From Azospirillum soli (GTDB taxonomy: Bacteria > Pseudomonadota > Alphaproteobacteria > Azospirillales > Azospirillaceae), in assembly GCF_017876165.1 (NCBI RefSeq), contig NZ_JAGINQ010000010.1:1-64000 (forward strand): 64,000 bases of DNA. The letters are read 5' to 3'. Below are positions 26,955 through 36,301 of this stretch, one piece after another. The notes beneath the pieces are model-generated. The model was not told where the DNA came from and searched no databases. It saw nothing but the letters and a program-made list of their open reading frames with translations. Position numbers and translations under genes: made by a program. Position 1 is the stretch's first letter. The number at the start of each line of letters is the position of its first letter.

Positions 26955-27055
26955 CGAAACCCTCCCAGGGCTGTCGCCCGTCTGGACGTCATGGCCACCC
27001 CTGCGAGCGGAATCGTCAGGGCCGGTATACCTCCTTTTCTGATAAGCCGCGACGG

Positions 27056-27070
27056 TTAATTTGTCGTTAC
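27056..27070. promoter_or_regulatory. Near-consensus CtrA-type site upstream of divK
   Basis: On the plus strand it reads TTAA-N7-TTAC; on the minus strand, the direction of divK, GTAA-N7-TTAACC. That is seven of eight core bases of TTAA-N7-TTAA with the CC extension. It lies about 100 bases before the divK ATG. divK is a known CtrA target in Caulobacter. Confidence 0.5.
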
Positions 27071-27153
27071 CGGGACGGTTAAGTCACAGACCGGGAATGC
27101 CACCCCAGCGTGAAGACGTCGCGGGCACCGCCCGCCCTGCCCGATCCCGGTGT

Positions 27154-27897
27154 TCAGGCGGCGCGGCGGGTCCGACGCCGTTCACTCTTGGTCCGGCCGC
27201 CCTTGGTCCGGCGCTTGGCCTTCCGGCGCCGCTCCCCCTTGTCGCCGTACATCTTCACGTCGGCCTGACGGATGACGTCATCCTCGTGATCCTCGGAGCC
27301 ATAGGCCTGGATGCCGATGGAGAAGCGGATCGGCAGTTCGGCGCCGCCCCATTCGGCGTGCTGGCCGTGGGCCTGTTCCGCCAGCTGGCGGGCGCGGGCG
27401 GCCCCCGTTTCGGCGTCGGTGTTGGTCAGCAGCACGGCGAACTCGTCGCCGCCCAGCCGGGCCACCACGTCCTCCTGCCGAACCGCGCCGACGATCAGCC
27501 GCGCCACCTGACGCAGGTAGGAGTCGCCGGCAAGATGCCCGTGCGTGTCGTTGATCGCCTTGAAGCCGTCCAGATCGATCATCACCAGAACGCCGCCCGC
27601 TGTGCCGTTGCGCCGGGCCGAGGCCAGCTCCCGCCGGAAGTGGCTGTAGAAGCCACGCCGGTTCAGCAACCCGGTCAGCTCGTCCGTCATGGTCAGGCTT
27701 TCCAGGTAGGCGATGCGCTCCTGCTGCTCGGCGATCATCGCCTTGGCGTCGGCTAGCTGCTGGGCCAGCGCGTCCGGTTCGATGGCCCGAGGGGTACCAA
27801 GCCGCACGCCGCGCACGGCCGGGGTCCAGGCCAAGCCGTCGAAGCGTTCGGCGGCGGCGTGGGACTTGGGCTCCAGAGCGGTGACAATGGCGTTCAT
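27154..27897 (-). CDS. GGDEF-domain diguanylate cyclase with very basic C-terminus
   Basis: A 247-residue protein that should make c-di-GMP. A coiled coil (about 42-68, AQQLADAKAMIAEQQERIAYLE) leads into the GGDEF domain (about 70-220): LTGLLNRRGFYSHF, VLVMIDLDGFKAINDTHGHLAGD and the intact active site ARLGGDEF. An RxxD inhibitory site (RQED) lies five residues before it. The last 30 residues are almost all Arg/Lys, which is unusual and could bind nucleic acid or membrane. ATG at 27897 is chosen for GAGGAG seven bases upstream; the open frame to 28044 has no such site. No sensory domain is visible. Confidence 0.88.
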   Translation of the reverse strand: MNAIVTALEPKSHAAAERFDGLAWTPAVRGVRLGTPRAIEPDALAQQLADAKAMIAEQQERIAYLESLTMTDELTGLLNRRGFYSHFRRELASARRNGTAGGVLVMIDLDGFKAINDTHGHLAGDSYLRQVARLIVGAVRQEDVVARLGGDEFAVLLTNTDAETGAARARQLAEQAHGQHAEWGGAELPIRFSIGIQAYGSEDHEDDVIRQADVKMYGDKGERRRKAKRRTKGGRTKSERRRTRRAA

Positions 27898-28084
27898 CGG
27901 TCGGCTCCTCATGATCGAAGAGATCTGCGCCATCCTCACAGCAACCGGCGTGCCAACTCCGAAAGCCTTGAACCGCCTTGTTTTTCCGCGCGGCAGTTTC
28001 TTCCGCCGCCCTGTTCTGCCCGGCAGCATTTTCCGCCGGGCCATCGCTACCCGGCAAAAATGTACGGCATTTTAGTCAATTTGA

Positions 28085-29065
28085 TCAGACGACCCGGTCC
28101 GGCGGCTCGGCCCCGGCGAAAAAAGCGTCCAGGTTGTCCAGCGCCTTGAAGCCCATGGCGTTGCGCGTCTCGACCGTGGCGCTGCCGAGATGCGGCAGCA
28201 GGAAGGCGTTTTCCAGCCCGCGATAGCCGGGATGCAGGTTCGGCTCGTTCTCGAACACGTCGAGGCCGGCGGCGGCGATCCGCCCGGTCTTCAGCGCGGC
28301 GATCAGCGCCTCGTCGTCCACGACCGTGCCGCGCGCGGTGTTCACCACGACGGCGCCCGGCGGCAGCTTTTCGATGCGCGCGGCGTTCAGCCAGTGTCTG
28401 GTCTCCGGTGTTGCCGGAAAGTGCAGCGACAGCACGTCGCTGACCGCCAGCATCGCTTCCGGGTCGGCGTGGAAGACCGCTCCTTCCTCCAGTTCCGCCG
28501 GCAGACGCTTGCGGTTGCTGTAGTGGATGGTCATGCCGAAGGCCCGCGCCCGGCGCGCCACCGCCTGCCCGATTCGGCCCATGCCGATGATGCCCAGCCG
28601 CTTGCCGCCGAGATGGGTGCCGAGCAGTTGCGTCGGTGTCCAGCCGGTCCAGGCGCCCGCGCGGATCATCCGCTCCCCCTCCGACGCGCGGCGGGCGGCG
28701 CCGAGCATCAGCAGCAGCGCGATGTCGGCGGTGGCGTCGGTCAGCACGTCCGGCGTGTTGGTGACTACCAGCCCGCGCGCCTTGGCAGCGTTCAAATCGA
28801 TGTGATCGGTTCCGACTGAGAAGGTGGCGAGGATGCGCACGCTGTCCGGCAACGCCTTGATCGCATCGGCGTCCAGCCTGTCCCCGGCGGAGCACAACAC
28901 CCCATCGGCACCCTGCGCCCTTGCGGCGATGTCCGTTCCCGACAGCGCCTTGTCCTCGGGATTCAGCCGCGCGTCGTAGTCGCGCGCCGCGCGCGCCTCC
29001 ACCGCGTCGGGCAGATGCCGGGTCAGCACCAGGACGGGCCGCGAAGCTTGGGCGTCGGTGCGCAT
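28085..29065 (-). CDS. D-2-hydroxyacid dehydrogenase (glyoxylate/hydroxypyruvate reductase type)
   Basis: A 326-residue NAD(P)H-dependent dehydrogenase of the D-isomer family. The Rossmann loop is GIIGMGRIGQAVARRA. The catalytic residues are Arg in VVNTARGTVVDD, Glu in LDVFENEP and His in LLPHLGSAT. FSVGTDHIDLNAAKARGL is the substrate-domain signature. The sequence best suits glyoxylate or hydroxypyruvate reduction, but substrate range in this family is broad. ATG at 29065 is chosen because GGGAGGA stands seven bases upstream. It is divergent from eipB. Confidence 0.9.
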   Translation of the reverse strand: MRTDAQASRPVLVLTRHLPDAVEARAARDYDARLNPEDKALSGTDIAARAQGADGVLCSAGDRLDADAIKALPDSVRILATFSVGTDHIDLNAAKARGLVVTNTPDVLTDATADIALLLMLGAARRASEGERMIRAGAWTGWTPTQLLGTHLGGKRLGIIGMGRIGQAVARRARAFGMTIHYSNRKRLPAELEEGAVFHADPEAMLAVSDVLSLHFPATPETRHWLNAARIEKLPPGAVVVNTARGTVVDDEALIAALKTGRIAAAGLDVFENEPNLHPGYRGLENAFLLPHLGSATVETRNAMGFKALDNLDAFFAGAEPPDRVV

Positions 29066-29172
29066 GGGTGTATCCTCCCAATTCACAGGGTATTGAGGTC
29101 GGCGGGCCTTCCGGTCCGGGGCCAAAACACCCATAATCCATCTGACGTTTCCAATCACCCGCCAAACTGACC

Positions 29173-30030
29173 GTGGATTTCACCTTGCAGAACCGCCGCA
29201 CCGCCGCCCGCCTCGCCGTCAGCGCGACCTTCGGCGCGTTCCTGCTGGCCCTTGCTCCTGTCCCCGTGGCCCAGGCAGCCCCGGGGGCGGCCTCTGGTGC
29301 GGCGGCGGAGATCCTCCCGCACCGGGCTGTCTACAAGATGTCGCTGCTGTCCGCGCGCAACAGCTCCAAGGTCAGCGACGTGCGCGGCCGCATGATGTTC
29401 GAATGGGCCGACGCCTGCGACGGCTGGACGACGGAGCAGCGCTTCCAGCTGCGCTTCGTCTACGCCGAGGGCGACGAGATGGCGATGAACACCAACTACA
29501 CGACGTGGGAGGCGAAGGACGGCCTGCGCTATCGCTTCAACGTGCGCAAGCTGATCAACGGCGAGGTGGACGAGGAAGTGCGCGGCGAGGCCCGGCTGGA
29601 GAAGGACGGCACCGGCAGCGCCAACTTCACTAAGCCCGAAGCGCAGGAGATGAAGCTGCCCGACGCCACCATGTTCCCGACGGCGCACACGTTGGCGATC
29701 CTCGACCACGCCGGTGCGGGCGACAACTTCTTCAACCGGATCGTCTTCGACGGCGCCGACGCGGAAGGCGCCACCGAGGTCTCGACCGTGATCGGCAAGG
29801 GCGACACGGTGAAGGAGGACGGCACCGACCCGCTGCTGAAAGGCAAGAAGGGATGGCCGGTGCGCATGGCCTTCTTCCCGCTGAAAAGCGATGCCGCCCA
29901 GCCGGAATATGAGATGAGCCTGCGCCTGCTGCAGAACGGCGTCGCCGAATCCATGCAGATCGACTATGGCGACTTCACCGTGAACGCCATTCTTGAAAAG
30001 GTTGAGGCTTTGCCAAAATCCGGGTGCTGA
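29173..30030 (+). CDS. eipB: DUF1849 periplasmic protein (EipB-like)
   Basis: A 285-residue exported protein of the DUF1849 family, whose Brucella member EipB forms a beta-spiral in the periplasm and supports envelope integrity. A signal peptide covers about 1-35 (FGAFLLALAPVPVAQA). The family start HRAVYKMSLL follows, and only two cysteines are present in the mature protein: Cys82 in ADACDGW and Cys285, the last residue. Brucella EipB has a disulfide between equivalent positions, so a Cys82-Cys285 bridge is likely. The GTG start at 29173 is the only one that keeps a full signal peptide. Confidence 0.9.
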   Translation: MDFTLQNRRTAARLAVSATFGAFLLALAPVPVAQAAPGAASGAAAEILPHRAVYKMSLLSARNSSKVSDVRGRMMFEWADACDGWTTEQRFQLRFVYAEGDEMAMNTNYTTWEAKDGLRYRFNVRKLINGEVDEEVRGEARLEKDGTGSANFTKPEAQEMKLPDATMFPTAHTLAILDHAGAGDNFFNRIVFDGADAEGATEVSTVIGKGDTVKEDGTDPLLKGKKGWPVRMAFFPLKSDAAQPEYEMSLRLLQNGVAESMQIDYGDFTVNAILEKVEALPKSGC

Positions 30031-30163
30031 CGCGTCCGCGCCACAGCCCATTCGGACAAGATTCCCAGGGATTGAACACCACCTGCAAGAGAGGTTTACT
30101 ACCTTTGGCTAGTCCGCCGACCGGTGCGTTGCGGTGTGCGCCGGCGCCACCAAGGGGTTTCTC

Positions 30164-30391
30164 ATGAGCAAGAAGCAGGTTCAGGTTGGTCAGGTGTTCC
30201 AGTCCGTCGGTTCGGCCAACGGCCGGTCCTGGCGCGTGAAGTCGACCTTCAACATGCTCGGCATCCCGCACGCGCAGGTGGTCAGCATCGAGGACGAGGG
30301 CGATTCCAAGACGCTCAGCTGCCTCGTCCTGGTCGATCCCGACTATTATCGCCTGATCGAGTCCCCGCCCCCCGGCAGCGTCGCGGCCTGA
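30164..30391 (+). CDS. Small conserved-looking protein of unknown function (75 aa)
   Basis: I do not recognise it by name. ATG at 30164 has AAGGGG six bases upstream, better than the 30134 start. The protein looks like a compact beta-rich domain: VGQVFQSVGSANGRSWRVKS, then MLGIPHAQVVSIEDEGDSKTLS and LVDPDYYRLIES. There is no signal peptide or cysteine pair. The pattern of a short barrel with RSWRVKS and HAQVVSIED suggests an RNA- or ligand-binding fold, but this is a guess. It stands alone between eipB and the convergent RTX gene. Confidence 0.65.
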   Translation: MSKKQVQVGQVFQSVGSANGRSWRVKSTFNMLGIPHAQVVSIEDEGDSKTLSCLVLVDPDYYRLIESPPPGSVAA

Positions 30392-30470
30392 TCCAAACAA
30401 AACGTTCCTCTCCCGCCAGGAGACCAGCCGGCGGATACGGCGCGGGCTGGCGGCGCTGGCTGGAGCCGGC

Positions 30471-33400
30471 CTACGCCAGGACGAACCAAAGGGAGCGATC
30501 CTCGGACAGGCTCGCCACCCCCTCCAGCAGCACGGTGCTGCCGTCGCTCACCGCCACACGGGTGCCGGCACCGTACGAGGAGACGGTCCAGGTCAGGCCG
30601 GCCCGAATCTGCAGGCGATCCCCCTCGGCCACGTTGAAGTCGGTGATAGTGTCGGTGCCCGTGCCGCCGCCGATCAGGAACCGGTCGGCCCCGGCCCCGC
30701 CGGTGAGCGTATCGTCGCCCAGATCCCCGAACAGCCAGTCATCGCCCAGGTCACCGAACAGGCGGTCGCCTTCCTGCCCGCCGAACAACGTGTCGGCGCC
30801 CTGCCCGCCGTAAAGCGTGTCCGCTCCAACGTTGCCGTACAGGATATCCGCTCCAACGTTGCCGTGGAGCGCGTCGGTCTCCGCACCGCCGGCCAGCGTG
30901 TCCGCGCCGTCCCCCCCGAACAGCGTGTCGCGGCCGAGGTCGCCGGACAACCGGTCATCGCCCAGGTCGCCGGACAGCCAATCGTCGCCCTGGCCACCAT
31001 AGACCTGATCGTTGCCCTGCCCGCCGTGCAGCGTATCGGCTCCGGCATTGCCGTACAGCCGGTCGTCTCCAACGTTGCCGTTCGCCCAATCGTTGTCGCC
31101 GCCGCCGTGCAGCGTATCGTTACCCTCGCCGCCGGTGACCGTGTCGTTGCCGCCGTCGCCGTAGAGCAGGTCGTTGCCGCCCAGCGATCCCACGACATCG
31201 CCGCCGCCGCCGCCGTGCAGCGTGTCGTCGTCGGCGCCCAGAACGATGATCTGCCTGCCGCCACCGCCCATCACGGCCTGCGACCCGGCTCCACCCGTCA
31301 CCCGCGCATCCCCGAGAATGACCGCGAACTCGACATTCTGAAGCTCGATCGTCGTCCCCGGCGGGAGGTTGCGCAGGTCGAGAACCAGCGCCTCCTGCGT
31401 GCCGGTGGCACCGGCCGGGGCGGAGATCACGATGGGCTGCTCCGGCGCCTGGGTCGTGCCGGCCGGAACGCTCGGCACGATGGTGCGCAGGATGACCTGG
31501 ATGTCGGCGGACAGGTTGCCGAGGACGTCCATGGCGAACTGCACCATCGAACCGTCGCCGGAGCGGGTGCCAAGGGTGCTGGTCAGGTCCGCCAGCGCCT
31601 GGGAAGGATTCTGCGGCCCGCCGGTCGGGCCTTCCACGCGCAACCCGAATCCGGCCGGCAGGTCGGCTCCCAGCAGCGCGGCGCCATCGCTGCCCTTGAC
31701 CAGCGGCACGCTGATGCTCGGGATCGGCTGTCCGGTGCGCGGGTCGACCATGGGGACGGTCGAAATCGAAACGACCTCGATCGGCTTCCCGGACCCGTCC
31801 GTCTCGGTCCTCGTCACCACGGGCACACCGTTCACGATCTCCGTGTTGGGGGTGCCGGGCGGCGTGCTTGGGGGCGTCGATGGACCGGGGTCGGCGGGCG
31901 GCGTTGAGGGGGCGGTCACCGTGAGGGTAACGTCCTGATAAGCGGTGTTGCCGGCGGTGTCGGTGGCCTTCAGGTAGACCTTGTAGCTCCCGGCCGTGAG
32001 TGCCGTACCTCCGACCTTCAGAGCGTTGCCGTCGATGCTGAAGCGGGCGTTGTCGGCGTCGTTGCTGCCGTTGCCGATGGCGAAGCCGTAAGTGATGGTG
32101 TGGGTGTCGCTGGCCGACAGCGTGGCGAGGCTGGCACCGCTGGTCGTGGCGGTCGAACTCAGGCTGGTCGTCGAGAGCGCCAAGCTGGTCGGCGCCGACG
32201 TGTCGATGACCACCGCGTAGGCGGAGGAGGCGTCGGAGGTGTTGTTGGACGCGTCGGTGGCCTTGGCGGTGAAGCTGTAGCTGCCCTCGGCCAGGGTGAC
32301 GCCGGTGTGGTCGAAGGTCCAGTTGCCCGAGGCGTTGGCGCTCGTCGTGCCGAGGCTGGTGGTGGTGCCGCCCGCCGTCCTGAACAGCTCGACCGTGGAA
32401 TTGGCCTCGGCGGTGCCGGCGAGGCTCAGCGTCGTGTCGTTGGTGATCCCGTCGCCGCCGGTGCCGCTGTCGTCCGAGACGCCGGTGATGACCGGCGCGG
32501 CCGGCGGGGTCGTGTCGGGATCGGTCACCGTGAGGGTGAAGGCCTGGTAGGCGATATTGCCGGCGGTGTCCGTGGCCTTCAGGTAGACCTTGTAGCTCCC
32601 GGCCGTGAGCGCCGTGCCGCCGACCTTCAGCGCGTTGCCGTCGATGCTGAAGGCGGCGTTGTTGGCGTCGTTGCTGCCGTTGCCGATGGCGAAGCCATAA
32701 GTGATGGTGTGGGTGTCGCTGGCCGACAGCGTGGCGAGATTGGCACCGCTGGTCGTGGCGGTCGAACTCAGGCTCGTCGTCGAGAGCGCGAGGCTGGTCG
32801 GCGCACTGGTGTCGACGACCACCGCGTAGGCGGAGGAGGCGTCGGAGGTGTTGTTGGACGCGTCGGTGGCCTTGGCGGTGAAGCTGTAGCCGCCCTCGGC
32901 CAGGGGGACGCCGCTGTGGTCGAAGGTCCAGTTGCCCGAGGCGTCGGCGTTCGTCGTGCCGATGCTGGTGGTGGTGCCGCCCGCCGTCCTGAACAGCTCG
33001 ACCGTGGAATTGGCCTCTGCCGTGCCGGCGAGGCTCAGCGTCGTGTCGTTGGTGATCCCGTCGCCGCCGGTGCCGCTGTCGTCCGAGACGCCGGCGATCA
33101 CCGGCGCGGCCGGCGGGGTCGTGTCGGGATCGGTCACGGTGAGTGTGAAAGCCTGATAGACGATGTTGCCGGCGAGGTCAGTGGCCTTCAGATAGACCTT
33201 GTAGCTCCCGGCCGCGAGCGCCGTGGCCCCGACCTTCAACGCGTTGCCGTCGATGCTGAAGGCGGCGTTGTTGGCGTCGTTGCTGCCGTTGCCGATGGCG
33301 AAGCCATAAGTGATGGTGTGGGTGTCGCTGGCCGACAGCGTGGCGAGATTGGCACCGCTGGTCGTGGCGGTCGAACTCAGGCTCGTCGTCGAAAGCGCCA

Positions 33401-34079
33401 AGCTGGTCGGCGCCGTGGTGTCGACGACCACCGCGTAGGCGGAGGAGGCGTCGGAGGTGTTGTTGGACGCGTCGGTGGCCTTGGCGGTGAAGCTGTAGCT
33501 GCCCTCGCCCAGCGAGACGCCGGTGTAATCGAAGGTCCAGTTGCCCGAGGCGTTGGCGTTCGTCGTGCCGAGGCTGGTGGGGGCGCCGCCCGCCGACTTG
33601 AACAGCTCGACTGTCGAGTTGGCCTCCGCCGTGCCGGAAAGGCTCAGCGTCGTGTCGTTGGTGATCCCATCGCCAGCGGTGCCGCTGTCGCTGGAGATGC
33701 CGGTGATGACCGGCGCGGCCGGCGGGGTCGTGTCGGGAAGCACGTAGTCGGAGGTATCGAGCGTGAACGTGTAGCCGCTGCTGTAGACCGTGTCGGCAAA
33801 CAGCACGGTGTAGGAGCCCGGCTGTTCGACGAAGATGCCTTCCCCGTGCCGTCCACGATAATAGCGACCATTATCCGTGGCGGGCGGGTTAAAATCCGCC
33901 GCCGCTGAAAAGGTAACCATTTCACCGAGGACAAAAACACCATCGTCATTTCCCGTCCCATCCCCAGGCGACTCCTTGAAATAACGAATTTGATCCAAAT
34001 TAATTCCGGTGGTTATACTATAACTGCCGCCACCATTATTCTGAACAAAATAGAAATTTTTCTTTGACAAAACCGACAT
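30471..34079 (-). CDS. Secreted multi-domain protein with Ig-type repeats and RTX domain
   Basis: A 1,202-residue extracellular protein, probably exported by a type I system. Residues 1-114 form an N-terminal domain without signal peptide. Residues 115-723 are three near-identical 203-residue modules, each a bacterial Ig-like domain (PDTTPPAAPVITG to SAYAVVVDT) followed by a cadherin-like one (ATLSASDTHTITYGFAIGNG to AFTLTVTD). A Pro-rich linker (about 724-750) and a globular part follow. About 953-1130 hold RTX nonapeptides such as GGQGNDQVYGGQGDDWLSGD that bind calcium, and the last 70 residues may be the type I signal. No hlyBD or tolC homologue is in the window. An adhesin or biofilm role is likely but unproven. 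The DNA for the N-terminus is less GC-rich than its surroundings. Confidence 0.88.
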   Translation of the reverse strand: MSVLSKKNFYFVQNNGGGSYSITTGINLDQIRYFKESPGDGTGNDDGVFVLGEMVTFSAAADFNPPATDNGRYYRGRHGEGIFVEQPGSYTVLFADTVYSSGYTFTLDTSDYVLPDTTPPAAPVITGISSDSGTAGDGITNDTTLSLSGTAEANSTVELFKSAGGAPTSLGTTNANASGNWTFDYTGVSLGEGSYSFTAKATDASNNTSDASSAYAVVVDTTAPTSLALSTTSLSSTATTSGANLATLSASDTHTITYGFAIGNGSNDANNAAFSIDGNALKVGATALAAGSYKVYLKATDLAGNIVYQAFTLTVTDPDTTPPAAPVIAGVSDDSGTGGDGITNDTTLSLAGTAEANSTVELFRTAGGTTTSIGTTNADASGNWTFDHSGVPLAEGGYSFTAKATDASNNTSDASSAYAVVVDTSAPTSLALSTTSLSSTATTSGANLATLSASDTHTITYGFAIGNGSNDANNAAFSIDGNALKVGGTALTAGSYKVYLKATDTAGNIAYQAFTLTVTDPDTTPPAAPVITGVSDDSGTGGDGITNDTTLSLAGTAEANSTVELFRTAGGTTTSLGTTSANASGNWTFDHTGVTLAEGSYSFTAKATDASNNTSDASSAYAVVIDTSAPTSLALSTTSLSSTATTSGASLATLSASDTHTITYGFAIGNGSNDADNARFSIDGNALKVGGTALTAGSYKVYLKATDTAGNTAYQDVTLTVTAPSTPPADPGPSTPPSTPPGTPNTEIVNGVPVVTRTETDGSGKPIEVVSISTVPMVDPRTGQPIPSISVPLVKGSDGAALLGADLPAGFGLRVEGPTGGPQNPSQALADLTSTLGTRSGDGSMVQFAMDVLGNLSADIQVILRTIVPSVPAGTTQAPEQPIVISAPAGATGTQEALVLDLRNLPPGTTIELQNVEFAVILGDARVTGGAGSQAVMGGGGRQIIVLGADDDTLHGGGGGDVVGSLGGNDLLYGDGGNDTVTGGEGNDTLHGGGDNDWANGNVGDDRLYGNAGADTLHGGQGNDQVYGGQGDDWLSGDLGDDRLSGDLGRDTLFGGDGADTLAGGAETDALHGNVGADILYGNVGADTLYGGQGADTLFGGQEGDRLFGDLGDDWLFGDLGDDTLTGGAGADRFLIGGGTGTDTITDFNVAEGDRLQIRAGLTWTVSSYGAGTRVAVSDGSTVLLEGVASLSEDRSLWFVLA
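31911..33737 (-). repeat. Three tandem 609-bp coding repeats
   Basis: The unit encodes the 203-residue module of the RTX protein; copies are about 33737-33129, 33128-32520 and 32519-31911. They are nearly identical at DNA level, so copy number can change by recombination and the region is hard to assemble from short reads. Confidence 0.88.
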
Positions 34080-34266
34080 GATACACGCCCGCGGACAATT
34101 TCAGCTTTGGCTCATGAAGCCGCATACTTCGCCGTACAGTAGCAGCCGCGCACCGTCAAGTTGCCGCTTCCTATCATCAACGCCGATTGAGAATCCGACT
34201 CCCCGGTGGCGGGTACGGGAGGAATGGGCGCGCGGTTCCAGCCGGCGGCGCCGGAACCAGATATGA

Positions 34267-34299
34267 AAAAAGCCCCGCTCCAACGGAGCGGGGCTTTTT
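34267..34299 (-). terminator. Intrinsic terminator after aspS, bidirectional
   Basis: AAAAAGCCCCGCTCC pairs perfectly with GGAGCGGGGCTTTTT across a 3-base loop. It follows the aspS stop by 16 bases on the minus strand. Confidence 0.92.
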
Positions 34300-34314
34300 C
34301 GGTTCGTCCGGCGA

Positions 34315-36135
34315 TCAGCCTTCCTTGGGCACGGCGACCTTCGGCTTGGGCAGGTCGAGCTTCAGATGCAGTTCGCGCAGGCGCGCGGTGTCCACCGGGG
34401 CCGGAGCCTGCATCAGCAGATCCTCGGCGCGCTGGTTCAGCGGGAAGGCGATGACCTCGCGGATGTTCGGCTCGTCGGCCAGCAGCATCACAATGCGGTC
34501 GATGCCCGGCGCCGAACCGCCGTGCGGCGGGGCGCCCAGCTTGAACGCGCTCAGCATGCCGCCGAAGCGGGCTTCCAGCTCCTCCGGCGGGTAGCCGGCG
34601 ATGTCGAACGCCTTGTACATCACCTCCGGCAGATGGTTCCGGATGGCGCCCGACGACAGTTCCACGCCGTTGCAGACGATGTCGTACTGGTACGCCTTGA
34701 TGTCCAGCGGGTTCATCGTGTTCAGCGCCTCCAAGCCGCCCTGCGGCATGGAGAAGGGGTTGTGGCTGAAGACGACCTTGTTGGTCTCCTCGTCCAGCTC
34801 GAACATCGGGAAGTCCACGATCCAGCAGAAGCGGAAGGCGTTCTTCTCGATCAGGTCCAGCTCCTCGCCGATCTTCGTGCGGGCGAAGCCGGCCAGCTTG
34901 GCGGCTGCCGCCGGCTGGTCGCAGACGAAGAAGACCGCGTCGCCGTCCTCCAGCCCCACCGCCGTGCGCAATTCGGCCTGGGCGGCCTCCGGCACGAACT
35001 TGGCGATCGGCCCCTTGCCGCCGGTCGCCTCGAAGATGATGTAGCCGAGGCCGGGCGCGCCCAGACCGCGCGCCCAGTCGTTCAGCTTGTCGAAGAAGCT
35101 GCGCGGCTTGTCGGCAACCTTCGGGGCGCGGACGGCGCGCACGACGCCGCCCTTCTCGATGGTCTGCTTGAAGGCGCGGAATTCCACGTCCTCGCGCTTG
35201 AACACCTCGGTCACGTCGGTGATGACCAGCGGGTTGCGCAGATCCGGCTTGTCGTTGCCGTACTTCAGCATCGACTCCGCGAAGCTGATCCGGCGGAACG
35301 GCGGCTTGTCGATGACCGGCGCGGTCTCGCGGCGGAAGCCGCCGAACTCGTCGAAGATGCCGAACAGCACCGGCTCGATGGCTTCGAAGACGTCGTCCTG
35401 GGTGACAAACGACATCTCGAAGTCGAGCTGGTAGAACTCGCCCGGCGAGCGGTCGGCGCGGGCGTCCTCGTCACGGAAGCAGGGCGCGATCTGGAAATAG
35501 CGGTCGAAGCCCGCGACCATCAGCAGCTGCTTGAACTGCTGCGGCGCCTGCGGCAGCGCGTAGAACTTGCCGGGGTGGTTGCGGCTCGGCACCAGATAAT
35601 CGCGCGCACCCTCCGGCGAGGAGGCGGTCAGGATCGGCGTCTGGAATTCGGTAAAGCCCTGCTCGATCATGCGGCGGCGGGCCGACGCGATGACGCGGGC
35701 GCGCAGCATGATGTTCTCGTGGATGCGCTCGCGGCGCAGGTCCAGGAAGCGGTAGCGCAGGCGCACGTCCTCGCCGGTGTCGGCGTCCTGGTTGACCTGC
35801 AGCGGGATCTGCTCGGCCTCGCCCTGCACCGTCAGTTCGGCGATCTGCACTTCGATGCGGCCGGTCGGCAGCTTGTCGTTGATCGTCTCCGGCGTGCGCT
35901 TCACGACCTTGCCGGTCACGGTGATCACCGACTCCAGCTTCAGCCGCTCGGCGATCTGGAAGGCCGGGTTGGAGGTATCGACCACGCACTGCGTCAGGCC
36001 GTAATGGTCGCGCAAGTCGATGAACAGCAGCTGTCCATGGTCGCGCTTGCGGTGAATCCAGCCCGACAGGCGGACGGTCAGACCGGCGTTCTCTTCGCGA
36101 AGCTGGCCGCAGGTGTGCGTGCGGTAGGGGTGCAT
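34315..36135 (-). CDS. aspS: Aspartyl-tRNA synthetase
   Basis: Class II synthetase that charges tRNA(Asp), and probably tRNA(Asn), with aspartate. The 606-residue product starts [12 protein letters not shown] with an OB-fold anticodon domain ([23 protein letters not shown]). Class II motif 2 is [29 protein letters not shown], and motif 3 is [18 protein letters not shown]. The large GAD insertion typical of bacterial-type AspRS is present. With GatCAB in the same window and no asparaginyl synthetase seen, it is likely non-discriminating, supplying Asp-tRNA(Asn) for amidation. ATG at 36135 is chosen over the longer frame, whose residues do not resemble AspRS. Confidence 0.97.
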   Translation of the reverse strand: MHPYRTHTCGQLREENAGLTVRLSGWIHRKRDHGQLLFIDLRDHYGLTQCVVDTSNPAFQIAERLKLESVITVTGKVVKRTPETINDKLPTGRIEVQIAELTVQGEAEQIPLQVNQDADTGEDVRLRYRFLDLRRERIHENIMLRARVIASARRRMIEQGFTEFQTPILTASSPEGARDYLVPSRNHPGKFYALPQAPQQFKQLLMVAGFDRYFQIAPCFRDEDARADRSPGEFYQLDFEMSFVTQDDVFEAIEPVLFGIFDEFGGFRRETAPVIDKPPFRRISFAESMLKYGNDKPDLRNPLVITDVTEVFKREDVEFRAFKQTIEKGGVVRAVRAPKVADKPRSFFDKLNDWARGLGAPGLGYIIFEATGGKGPIAKFVPEAAQAELRTAVGLEDGDAVFFVCDQPAAAAKLAGFARTKIGEELDLIEKNAFRFCWIVDFPMFELDEETNKVVFSHNPFSMPQGGLEALNTMNPLDIKAYQYDIVCNGVELSSGAIRNHLPEVMYKAFDIAGYPPEELEARFGGMLSAFKLGAPPHGGSAPGIDRIVMLLADEPNIREVIAFPLNQRAEDLLMQAPAPVDTARLRELHLKLDLPKPKVAVPKEG

Positions 36136-36301
36136 GGGTCGAAACACCTTGGGATAAGGTCGGAATCCTGCGCGGAAAGGCGGCCCGACACACCACACCG
36201 ACAGCGCCGGATTGTCAAGCCGCGATCCGTGCTTTTCTGCCCTTCACGCCCCACCAAAGGGCGAGCTTTCACGGCGCGCCCTGCTCGTGTATGAAGCAAT
36301 C

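Noticed and set aside
30680..31240. Regular short spacing that could suggest a repeat array or CRISPR
   Set aside because: The 27-base periodicity encodes RTX nonapeptides in frame; there are no conserved direct repeats with unique spacers.
32100..33908. A 602-residue repetitive plus-strand frame
   Set aside because: It is antisense to the tandem Ig modules; its repeats mirror those of the real gene.
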